From: Gammaproteobacteria bacterium
Lineage (GTDB): Bacteria; Pseudomonadota; Gammaproteobacteria; Pseudomonadales; Azotimanducaceae
Length of the DNA stretch: 19,361 bases
NCBI GenBank assembly: GCA_030432795.1
Contig: JAUILW010000016.1
Coordinates: 1-19,361 of the forward strand
Direction of reading: 5' to 3'
Each line of letters starts with the position of its first letter. Positions within the stretch are counted from its first letter, which is position 1. Under the pieces are notes generated by a model. It was not told the DNA's origin, did no database searches, and saw only the letters and a list, made by a program, of their open reading frames with translations. The position numbers and the translations under genes are program-made. Of this stretch, positions 1 to 6,919 are shown piece after piece.

Positions 1-184
1 TGCCGTAGAGAAAGCCGATCTCCGCATCACCGATGCCAAGGTCCGCTTTGATCTCCTCTGCCAGGATGGAGATGATCTGCCGGTCGATGAAGTTGAACAC
101 GTACACGACGATGAGCACGCCGAGCACGTAGCGTGCGTAGGCGGAGTTGACGGTTTCAACCCCGGCGCTGCGATCTTCCCGCAT
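1..184 (-). CDS. MFS transporter, spinster-like, N-terminal fragment
   Basis: Reading leftward from an ATG at 184, the frame stays open to the window edge and gives 61 residues. A short polar N-terminus is followed by the first membrane helix, with the motif YVFNFIDRQIISIL, and then by EEIKADLGIGDAEIGFLYG. This 'FNFIDRQ...IKADLG' pattern is typical of the start of spinster-like major facilitator carriers, common in Proteobacteria that use aromatic, terpenoid or organic-acid substrates. The start is supported by a strong ribosome site (GGGGGGAGA on the minus strand) 4 bases before the ATG. The gene is divergent from the diguanylate cyclase gene, with 163 bases between the two starts. The rest of the protein, and so its substrate, lies outside the window. 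Confidence 0.85.
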   Translation of the reverse strand, partial: MREDRSAGVETVNSAYARYVLGVLIVVYVFNFIDRQIISILAEEIKADLGIGDAEIGFLYG

Positions 185-347
185 GTTTCTCCCCCCAGAC
201 CACCGCATCTTCGCAGGCGCGAGCAGGCCGTGGCAAGGCGCCGGGATGGGATGCGGGTCACGCCTGCTCTGTGCGGCGGGTCAAACCGCCAGCAGCAGCG
301 TCGAACCCCACTGCCTAGACTCAGAAAAGCGCAAGGAACCAGGCGGC

Positions 348-1325
348 ATGGACGAGCCCCCGAAACGATTCGATGAAAAAGCCAGACTGGCGGAGCTTCG
401 CGCACTGGGGCTTCTGGACACGGATGCCGAAGAGCGTTTCGACCGCTACACACGGCTTGCGCAGAAAGTCCTGGGCGTGCCGATGGCCGCCATCTGCCTG
501 GTGGACGACGATCGCGCGTGGTTCAAGTCGCGCCTGGGCCTGGCAGCGGCGCAGACGCCGCGTGAACACGCATTCTGTGGCCGCTGCATACTCGAGGCGG
601 ACATCCTCGAAGTGGCCGATGCCAGCCGCGACCAGCGGTTCACCGGCAACCCTCTGGTCACCGGTACGGCCCGGATCCGCTTCTATGCCGGCTACCCGCT
701 GCGCGGCCCGCAGGGCCATCACGTGGGCACGCTGTGCCTGTTCGACACGCGCCCCCGCAGCCTGAGCGACAGCGACAGAGAGGTGTTCCGCGACCTGGGC
801 GAACTGGTGATCGGCGAGCTGGAATCCGTGGCGCTGGCGACCACCGATGCGCTCACCGGCATCTGCAACCGCCGTGGATTCGAGTCCCTCAGCGAGCAGG
901 CCATGGCATTCTGCGCACGCAACCGCGCCCCCGTGTCGGTGCTGATGATCGACCTGGACATGTTCAAGGCCATCAACGATGAATGGGGGCACGCCGAAGG
1001 AGATGCTGCGCTGCGCGACCTTGCAAGCCAGCTTGTGCGGACGTTTCGCGACTCGGATGTAGTGGGACGTCTCGGCGGCGACGAGTTTGCCGTGCTGCTG
1101 TCCGGCACGGCCGGCAACCAGGCGCAGATGGGTGCGGACCGACTGCAGCGGGCCGTGGACACCTTCAACGGCGACGGCGCCCGGCACTGGGACCTGCGGC
1201 TGAGCATCGGTATATCCGAGCTGACCGGCTACCGCCTCTGCGACCTGCATGCCGCCATGGCGCGGGCGGACCAACAGATGTACGCACACAAACGCGCGCG
1301 CCGCCTGCGCAGGCTTGCGGTCTGA
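348..1325 (+). CDS. GAF-GGDEF diguanylate cyclase
   Basis: This 325-residue protein probably makes the second messenger cyclic di-GMP from two GTP. It has no membrane segment, so it should be cytoplasmic. A GAF sensor domain spans about residues 28-160 (motifs AFCGRCI near 76-82, NPLVTG near 101-106 and IRFYAGYPL near 110-118). A GGDEF domain spans about 165-320. The active-site motif RLGGDEF (241-247) is intact, and R234-D-S-D237 sits five residues before it, matching the inhibitory c-di-GMP site (RxxD), so both catalysis and product feedback are expected. The ATG at 348 was chosen because AAGGA lies 12 bases upstream and because translation from the in-frame ATG at 147 would add 67 residues unlike any domain. 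The GAF ligand is unknown. The gene stands alone and ends 22 bases from a convergent gene. Confidence 0.9.
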   Translation: MDEPPKRFDEKARLAELRALGLLDTDAEERFDRYTRLAQKVLGVPMAAICLVDDDRAWFKSRLGLAAAQTPREHAFCGRCILEADILEVADASRDQRFTGNPLVTGTARIRFYAGYPLRGPQGHHVGTLCLFDTRPRSLSDSDREVFRDLGELVIGELESVALATTDALTGICNRRGFESLSEQAMAFCARNRAPVSVLMIDLDMFKAINDEWGHAEGDAALRDLASQLVRTFRDSDVVGRLGGDEFAVLLSGTAGNQAQMGADRLQRAVDTFNGDGARHWDLRLSIGISELTGYRLCDLHAAMARADQQMYAHKRARRLRRLAV

Positions 1326-1327
1326 CC

Positions 1328-1342
1328 GGCGCCCCCGGCGCC
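1328..1342. terminator. Short GC hairpin between convergent genes, possible bidirectional terminator
   Basis: GGCGCC-CCC-GGCGCC forms a perfect 6-base-pair stem with a 3-base loop. It fills most of the 22-base gap between the stop codon of the GGDEF gene (1325) and that of the convergent membrane hydrolase gene (1348). The symmetry and position suit a terminator working from both sides. There is no T-run on either side, so an intrinsic terminator is not proven. Confidence 0.4.
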
Positions 1343-1347
1343 CGCTC

Positions 1348-2343
1348 TCAGCGCCCCAACACCATCTGCCACAGCCGTGCACGCTGTTCCGGGCTGGCCC
1401 GCCGGGATGCGATCCAGACCACATGCGCATCCTCCGGCTTGTCGGGATCGAGCTGAATGCCCCACAGCGGCTCGATCTCGTTGGGCACCACCGAGTAGCG
1501 TACGTCGATCACCCGCGCGGCGATGGTGGGATGCATTGCCAGATATCCCTGCGAGAACCATCGGAAGCGTTGCAGGTCGCGGGCCTGCTGGCTGTCCCGG
1601 ACCAGCCACGGCAGGTGCCGCTCGACATCCAGCCGCGGCGCCGATGTGCCCGGGTAGATGCGCATGCTGACGCCCGCACGCACGGCATCCACGTACACCT
1701 GCGTGTCGGTCTCATACACCGCTTTCCACACCAGCAGATTACCGAAGCCCGGCTTCACGGAGAAGCGCTCGACCCCATGTCCCCGGGCCGCCGCGAGCTC
1801 AGCGGCCGCCGCTTCCACACGCCCCTGCTGCAGCTGCCCGAGAGCCAGATAGGCAACGGCCCACGCCATGCCCCATGCCGCGTATGCGGGTTTGCGGCGC
1901 GCAACCCCGGCAATCACACACCCGAGCAGCGGAACGGTGAACAGCGGGTCGATGACCGAGACATTGTTCCAAGCAAAACGTGCATCGGAAAAAGGCCAGA
2001 GCAACAGGGTGCCGTAGGACGTGCAGGCATCGAGCAGACCGTGCGTGCCGTAGCCGAGCATGCAGTAGAGATAGCTGCGCCTGAACGGCAGGCCGCCTGC
2101 GAGCAGCGGATGCAGCACCAGCGCCGCGAGCAGCGCGCCCATGGGCACGAACAGCAACGCATGGGTGAACTGCCGGTGATACTCCAGAAACAGCAGCGGG
2201 TCGGTGGAGGAGCGAATGAGGATGTCGAGATCCGGCGCCATGCCGGCGAGACATCCCAGCAACGCGGCGCGGCGAATCTCCCTGCCGTTACTGCTCGATT
2301 GCGCGAGGCCGGCGCCAACGGCGCCCTGGCTGATCGGATCCAT
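1348..2343 (-). CDS. YdjM/DUF457-type membrane-bound metal-dependent hydrolase
   Basis: This 331-residue protein starts MDPISQGAVGAGLAQ, the usual opening of the YdjM (LexA-regulated, DUF457) family of inner-membrane predicted metal-dependent hydrolases. Likely metal ligands are D38 and D40 in MAPDLD, H56 and H61 in YHRQFTH, H101 and D105 in YGTHGLLD, and D132. Hydrophobic segments near 62-82, 92-105, 133-150 and 155-170 fit an inner-membrane protein with a soluble C-terminal half. The biological substrate of this family is not established. It is co-directional with the deacylase gene but separated by 111 bases, so it may have its own promoter. AGGAGG lies 12 bases before the ATG, a slightly long spacing. 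No SOS box was recognised upstream. Confidence 0.8.
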   Translation of the reverse strand: MDPISQGAVGAGLAQSSSNGREIRRAALLGCLAGMAPDLDILIRSSTDPLLFLEYHRQFTHALLFVPMGALLAALVLHPLLAGGLPFRRSYLYCMLGYGTHGLLDACTSYGTLLLWPFSDARFAWNNVSVIDPLFTVPLLGCVIAGVARRKPAYAAWGMAWAVAYLALGQLQQGRVEAAAAELAAARGHGVERFSVKPGFGNLLVWKAVYETDTQVYVDAVRAGVSMRIYPGTSAPRLDVERHLPWLVRDSQQARDLQRFRWFSQGYLAMHPTIAARVIDVRYSVVPNEIEPLWGIQLDPDKPEDAHVVWIASRRASPEQRARLWQMVLGR

Positions 2344-2454
2344 CTGGGCGGGAGCCCTCCTGAGAGCGCGCGCTACCTTAACGAACTGTGGTCCGTTTGT
2401 CCGCAGCGTCGTTCAGGCCACCAGGCGCTCAGCCCGCTGAAACGCCCCTCGCCC

Positions 2455-3507
2455 TCAATCGATCTGCGCAACGATGGCCAACGTCTCGCCCTGGCGGACG
2501 GGGGGCGCGGTCAGAATCAGAAGCAGCAGTCCGGCCGCTGGCGCGCGCGCCTCGAATCTCCTGCGGCCGTGCCAGTCCGTCAGGTAGCCCAGCAGTTCGC
2601 CTTTCGCAACCTGTTGCCCGGCTGCTTTGAGGGCGATCCAGGTGCCGGCTTCAGGGGCGGCAATCCAGCTCCGCTGCCGGATCACGACCTGGTTCTCAAC
2701 CGCTGGAAACACCGCGGTCGACATCTTCAGATGAGAGAGTGTTCGCCGCACCCCCTCCTCAATCGCCGCTACGGCTTCCTCATCGACGATGTTCTTTCCA
2801 CCCGCCTCCACGTCGATGGCGGGTATTCCCAGGGCTATGGCCGCGGAACCTGCCCAGATGGCCTTCGATCTGTCTGCAAGCTCCCACTGGAAGGCAACGA
2901 TGTGCCTGAATCCGAATGCATGCGCCATCGCCCTGGAACGCGCGATCACCGACGGCTCTCCCGCGCGCTCGTAGAACCCCACCCAGCGAGGGTTCAGGTC
3001 TTCGTTTCCGTCACCCGAATGCATGTCGAGCACCGCGTCAGCCAGCGGGTAGAGCTGGTCGGTCAGCAACGCTGCGATGCGCTCGGACAGCGAGCCGTGC
3101 GGATCTCCGGGAAACACACGATTCAGGTTTTTGCCATCCGCCGGATTGACATAGATCGCGCGCCCCAGAAACGCGGGCATGTTGGCAACGTGCACGATCA
3201 GCACACGCCCCGCCAATTCCGCAGGATCCAGGGTGTTGGCCAGCCGCTGCCCCGCCACGATAGGCGCGTACTCGGAGCCGTGCACCCCTGCCAACACCAG
3301 AAGCGTGGGCCCCTCGCGATCACCAACCAGCACGGAGACCGGCACGCTGCTGCGCTGATCCGCCGCTCCAACATCGATATCGAGATGATGGCGCCCGGGT
3401 TGTTGCATCGCCTCGGTCACCGCGCCGACATCCGCCGCACCGAGCGCCGGGCTGGCCATCAACGCCAGAACGACCAGCACGCAGGTCGCAACCGTTCCGT
3501 CAGACAT
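2455..3507 (-). CDS. Succinylglutamate desuccinylase/aspartoacylase-type zinc deacylase, probably exported
   Basis: This 350-residue protein belongs to the AstE/AspA family, zinc enzymes related to M14 carboxypeptidases that split N-acyl groups from amino acids. The zinc ligands H76 and E79 (GVHGSEY) and H163 (DMHSGD) are present, as are NLNR (127-130) and the likely catalytic glutamate E234 in DVEAGG. Residues from about 275 form a small beta-rich C-terminal domain. Residues 8-24 are a hydrophobic stretch ending SPALGA, which looks like a signal peptide, although the n-region has no lysine or arginine. Typical AstE and AspA are cytoplasmic, so export would be unusual. The ATG lies inside the end of the permease gene (8-base overlap, ATGTCTGA), indicating translational coupling. 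In context it may trim an acylated ligand handled by the receptor and ABC system. The substrate is unknown. Confidence 0.8.
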   Translation of the reverse strand: MSDGTVATCVLVVLALMASPALGAADVGAVTEAMQQPGRHHLDIDVGAADQRSSVPVSVLVGDREGPTLLVLAGVHGSEYAPIVAGQRLANTLDPAELAGRVLIVHVANMPAFLGRAIYVNPADGKNLNRVFPGDPHGSLSERIAALLTDQLYPLADAVLDMHSGDGNEDLNPRWVGFYERAGEPSVIARSRAMAHAFGFRHIVAFQWELADRSKAIWAGSAAIALGIPAIDVEAGGKNIVDEEAVAAIEEGVRRTLSHLKMSTAVFPAVENQVVIRQRSWIAAPEAGTWIALKAAGQQVAKGELLGYLTDWHGRRRFEARAPAAGLLLLILTAPPVRQGETLAIVAQID

Positions 3508-4750
3508 CGCAGGGCTCGTACCGAGGCAGATCCGCCATGGCCTCTAGCGAGTATTCCCGTGTGCCAAACAGCATCGGATAGTGAAACGCGCGCAGCTCGG
3601 CGTGAAACTTCCGAACGCAACGCATATAGGCCTGATGGTGGGCTCGATCGGTACCCGCCAGGTGGGTCAGGCGGCGTTCCACCGCCAGTGGTGGCGACAG
3701 AAGCGCGACCCAGCTCATCAGGCTGTTTCTCCGTGCGACCCCTTCACGGAGCGCATCAGACTCCAGACGCACGGACGCATCACCCATCTGCTGAAACGCG
3801 TAATACCACTTCCAATCGAACGGCTGCGTCACTTCGATGTGCGCCCGCCATTCCGGATGCATGGCCGCAAATGGCTCCATCGTCGCCTCCTTCGGCAGAT
3901 CCCAGGCATCGTTTACGGCCTCGCGCTGCTTGAGCAGGATCTCGCCTCCCGCGGGAACCGGCACGGCTCGCTCCACCAGAAACCGACCAGCGGTTGGAAC
4001 GGCAGCCGTTACCACCAGCCAGACAGCGAGCAACAGTGTCGCCGCTGTGGAGCCTTCGGCGGTCCTGCTGCTGGCCAGGCGGCAAACGATCAGCCAGAAA
4101 ACCAGATGCGCCGCGCTGACCAGCAGCACGCTGGCAATCAGCGAGGCAGAGACACCGGCGCCAGGTGCCAGAAGCAGAAACGGCACAAGAGCGCTTGCCC
4201 ACAGCAGCAGCGTGCGTGCAACCGCTCGGTACAACAGCGTGCGGGGACCCTCGGCGCTCGTTGCCTGCAGCAATTCGTAACGACCCTCGCGCCGCTCACG
4301 CGCATCGAGGTCGTAGAGCAGCAGAATCAGCACGAGCGGCAGCAGCACCGATGCCAGGAAGGTGAAGTCCAGACGACCGATCCCCGACAGCGCCGGGTTA
4401 CCGGTGTCGGATTCATAGATCTGCCCTTCCAGGGCAAGCATTCGGATGCGGTGCCGCCAGGGCAGATCCTCGATGGTGCCTGGCGCCGCGAACGCCAACG
4501 GACCCGGAGGCGTATAGGTGAGGTGATGGACGTAGTAGGCGGCACCGCCAGCATCCGACTGTTGGCCGAGCGCATAGCGCTGCTCCGCGGCGGATGCATC
4601 GATCAGACGCTGGTTTTCCGCCGTCCACGCGGTCGTTGCAAAGTACCCGGAGAGCACCGCTAACGTGGACAGCAGGAAGGTGACGATCAGCGTGCCCACC
4701 AACACCCGCTCACGCAGCGCGTAACGCAGCTCGATGCGCAGATTACCCAT
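3500..4750 (-). CDS. ABC transporter permease, DUF3526 type (second subunit)
   Basis: This 416-residue integral membrane protein has an ABC-2/DUF3526 layout. One N-terminal helix (about 15-38) is followed by a large extracytoplasmic segment (about 40-125). A helix near 130-146 leads to the cytoplasmic coupling motif LYDLDARERREGRYELLQAT, and a helix cluster follows at about 170-260. A second large loop (about 270-340) contains FDWKWYYAFQQMGD, which is characteristic of DUF3526. No C-terminal helix is obvious after residue 355. It overlaps the upstream permease by 8 bases (ATGGGTAA) and the downstream deacylase by 8, so the three are translated together. The partner ATPase is encoded at 6194-6910. 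The family resembles NosY-like permeases, but the transported compound and direction are unknown. Confidence 0.8.
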   Translation of the reverse strand: MGNLRIELRYALRERVLVGTLIVTFLLSTLAVLSGYFATTAWTAENQRLIDASAAEQRYALGQQSDAGGAAYYVHHLTYTPPGPLAFAAPGTIEDLPWRHRIRMLALEGQIYESDTGNPALSGIGRLDFTFLASVLLPLVLILLLYDLDARERREGRYELLQATSAEGPRTLLYRAVARTLLLWASALVPFLLLAPGAGVSASLIASVLLVSAAHLVFWLIVCRLASSRTAEGSTAATLLLAVWLVVTAAVPTAGRFLVERAVPVPAGGEILLKQREAVNDAWDLPKEATMEPFAAMHPEWRAHIEVTQPFDWKWYYAFQQMGDASVRLESDALREGVARRNSLMSWVALLSPPLAVERRLTHLAGTDRAHHQAYMRCVRKFHAELRAFHYPMLFGTREYSLEAMADLPRYEPCDV

Positions 4751-6197
4751 CGAAGCCCCGCATGCGCCTCGCGCCTGCCCAGCCGATGGTTACCGCCGCT
4801 GCCAACCAGAGCAGCAATATCCCGAGGTAGGGCATGCCGGCCGCAAGACGCTCCTGAGCGCCTGACGGGCTCCAGCGGAATTCATCCAGCAGTCGCCAGT
4901 GATGCGCATCCACACGCGTGCGCTGCTCAGCCAGGTGATCCCGACTGCGGTTGATGTCGTCGGTATAGGCCAGCTCCCTGGCGTGCAACCGATTCAGCTC
5001 CTGCACGAATGAGAAGCGCAGCGCTTCCGCGTCCCGGAGAAAGCGGTGATGCTCGCTCAAGCCGGTACCGGCAGTGATGGTTGAGAAGGACTTCATCGCC
5101 AGATAGGGCGAGAGGACGCTGAACGTGTTCGCAACGGCCGACTGCGCCTGTTCCTGGCGCATGCGATGTTCGGCGTGACGCTTCAGAACGTCCGTGAGCC
5201 GCGTCTCCGCCACCTCGGCAACAATGCCGCGAAAGTTCAGGGGCAACGCCTCGACGCTCTGAACACCGTACTGTGCCAGGAGCTCGGCCCGAAGCTTTGC
5301 AAACGCCGGATCACCGGCGTTGTGGCCATCGCCGACATCACGCAGCTCGCGGCCGATCTCGAGGTCGCTCTCGACCTTGCCGATCATGGGCACCCAGGCA
5401 TCCGCGGCGCTGCTCGCCGCGCGCGGAACGACAATGCCAACGACCATCCAGCCACTCAGCAGCACCAGCAACGCCGATACGGCGCGCCTGCTCCACACCG
5501 ACGCGGCGGTGATCAGAAAGACCCAGCCGGCCAGATAGACTGCGTAGCCCAACCAGAAAGCCAAGACCACCGAAGCGCTTTCGCCAACCAGCCAGGCCTG
5601 GACCGCCGGCACGATCAGGGGAACCAGCGCCAGCGCTGCCAGAAGAGCGAGCGCCAGGGACTTGCCGAGCCACAGCGTCGCGGGCGACACGTTCATGGTG
5701 AGCAGCAATCGGTCGGTGCTGCGCTCCCGCTCGCGGGCCAGCGACGCAAAACCCACGACAATCAGCAGCAGCGGCACGAACAGCTGGTAGGCCAACGCCG
5801 GAGACAGCGACGCATAGGGGCCGCCATGGGCATCCGTGAACCGGGGAGCAAAGGTCGCGGAGTTCTGTTTGTGCCCTTCAAGATAGGCGATGGTTCCAGT
5901 CAACGCATCCACACCCGGATCGACGACCGCAAGCGGTGCCGGAGTGCGAAAAACATAATGCCCGTAGTGAACCATCCGATGCGGGTGCCGGGCGGGTTGG
6001 CTGCGAAACGTCTCCTCGGCCTGTGCCTGCAGGCCTGCACGCACCAGAGCCTCATTACCGGTTCGCTGGGCTGTGGAGACCAACGACGCGGCAACGAGCA
6101 CCAGTGCAGCCACGCACGCGGCTGTTCCGGTGCGGGACCTCAACCAGTATCGCCATTCCTCCCGGGCGATGCGCATGACGGCCGTCTGCCGATTCAT
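4743..6197 (-). CDS. ABC transporter permease, DUF3526 type (first subunit)
   Basis: This 484-residue membrane protein is a homologue and likely partner of the next permease. It has an N-terminal helix (about 24-44), a periplasmic segment (about 45-135), a helix near 138-155, and the cytoplasmic motif LARERERSTDRLLLTMNVSP, equivalent to the coupling loop of its neighbour. A helix bundle (about 170-265) follows, then a long polar, helix-rich loop (about 270-445) and a C-terminal helix (about 452-472). The start overlaps the ATPase stop by 4 bases (ATGA) and its end overlaps the next permease by 8. Two unequal permeases plus one ATPase suggest a heterodimeric ABC-2 transporter. The large periplasmic loops suggest contact with a periplasmic or outer-membrane partner, possibly the TonB-dependent receptor encoded upstream. 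Confidence 0.8.
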   Translation of the reverse strand: MNRQTAVMRIAREEWRYWLRSRTGTAACVAALVLVAASLVSTAQRTGNEALVRAGLQAQAEETFRSQPARHPHRMVHYGHYVFRTPAPLAVVDPGVDALTGTIAYLEGHKQNSATFAPRFTDAHGGPYASLSPALAYQLFVPLLLIVVGFASLARERERSTDRLLLTMNVSPATLWLGKSLALALLAALALVPLIVPAVQAWLVGESASVVLAFWLGYAVYLAGWVFLITAASVWSRRAVSALLVLLSGWMVVGIVVPRAASSAADAWVPMIGKVESDLEIGRELRDVGDGHNAGDPAFAKLRAELLAQYGVQSVEALPLNFRGIVAEVAETRLTDVLKRHAEHRMRQEQAQSAVANTFSVLSPYLAMKSFSTITAGTGLSEHHRFLRDAEALRFSFVQELNRLHARELAYTDDINRSRDHLAEQRTRVDAHHWRLLDEFRWSPSGAQERLAAGMPYLGILLLWLAAAVTIGWAGARRMRGFDG

Positions 6198-6910
6198 CGG
6201 TGGTGCGCCGAAAACTGCTGGTGTACGGCGTCGACGGATATGTGACCTTCGGACGACCCTTCGAAGCTGCCGACCATCCGGCCCTGATGCAGCAAACCGA
6301 TTTTCTTCGCCACCTGACAGGCGCCATACACGTCATGCGTGACCATGACGATGGTGGTGCCCTGTCGCGCGAGGCCGACGACGATGGTATTGAACTCATC
6401 GATTGCCACCGGATCGAGCCCGGATGTGGGCTCATCCATCAGCAGAACAGGCGTCTGCCTCAGCATCGCAAGCGCGATTCCGACCTTCTGGCGCATGCCT
6501 TTCGAGTAGGTTTCGAGACGGCGCCCACGCGCATCTTCGGCGAGGTTCACCGTGTCCAGGGCCTCGTCAATCCTTCCGCGGCCGGGTCTGATCCCCGCCA
6601 GGGAAAGAAAGTAGTCGAGGTTCTCAAGCGCGGTCAGGTGAGGATACAGGCTGGCGGACTCAGGAAGATACGCCACCGCACGCTGCACCGCCCTGACGTC
6701 GTCGTGAACCGCGACACCGTTCAGCAGTGCATGTCCGGACGACGGAACGATAAACCCCAGAAAGGTGAGCAGGGTTGTGGATTTCCCCGCGCCGTTGCCG
6801 CCCAGCAGGGCGAAAACTTCCCCCTGCTCGACGTCAAAAGTCACATCATCCAGCACCTGACGGCCACCCCGTTGCACGCCCAGCCGTTCCGCCACCAGCA
6901 CAGCAGTCAT
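6194..6910 (-). CDS. ABC transporter ATP-binding protein
   Basis: This 238-residue cytoplasmic ATPase has a complete set of ABC motifs: Walker A GGNGAGKST (37-45), signature YSKGMRQK (135-142), Walker B VLLMDEPTSGLD (155-166) and an H-loop in MVTHD. The signature variant and the YLPE sequence at the Q-loop position match the NosF/drug-export branch that pairs with ABC-2 permeases, rather than importers with binding proteins. No periplasmic binding protein is encoded nearby. It starts 9 bases after the TonB-dependent receptor gene and overlaps the first permease by 4 bases, so it energises the two DUF3526 permeases. The energetics suggest export or membrane extraction, which is odd next to an uptake receptor. 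Confidence 0.92.
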   Translation of the reverse strand: MTAVLVAERLGVQRGGRQVLDDVTFDVEQGEVFALLGGNGAGKSTTLLTFLGFIVPSSGHALLNGVAVHDDVRAVQRAVAYLPESASLYPHLTALENLDYFLSLAGIRPGRGRIDEALDTVNLAEDARGRRLETYSKGMRQKVGIALAMLRQTPVLLMDEPTSGLDPVAIDEFNTIVVGLARQGTTIVMVTHDVYGACQVAKKIGLLHQGRMVGSFEGSSEGHISVDAVHQQFSAHHR

Positions 6911-6919
6911 GAGCAGCCC

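Noticed and set aside
275..290. Hairpin GGCGG-GTCAAA-CCGCC upstream of the diguanylate cyclase
   Set aside because: The stem is only five pairs, has no T-run and is not near a gene end. It is likely chance in GC-rich DNA.
321..1430. A 369-codon minus-strand open frame across the diguanylate cyclase gene
   Set aside because: The plus-strand gene has intact GAF and GGDEF motifs. The antisense translation lacks any motif and overlaps the convergent hydrolase gene.
1249..3933. An 894-codon plus-strand open frame opposite the membrane hydrolase and deacylase genes
   Set aside because: It is antisense to well-supported proteins, shows no family motif and crosses three real gene boundaries, so it is a composition shadow.
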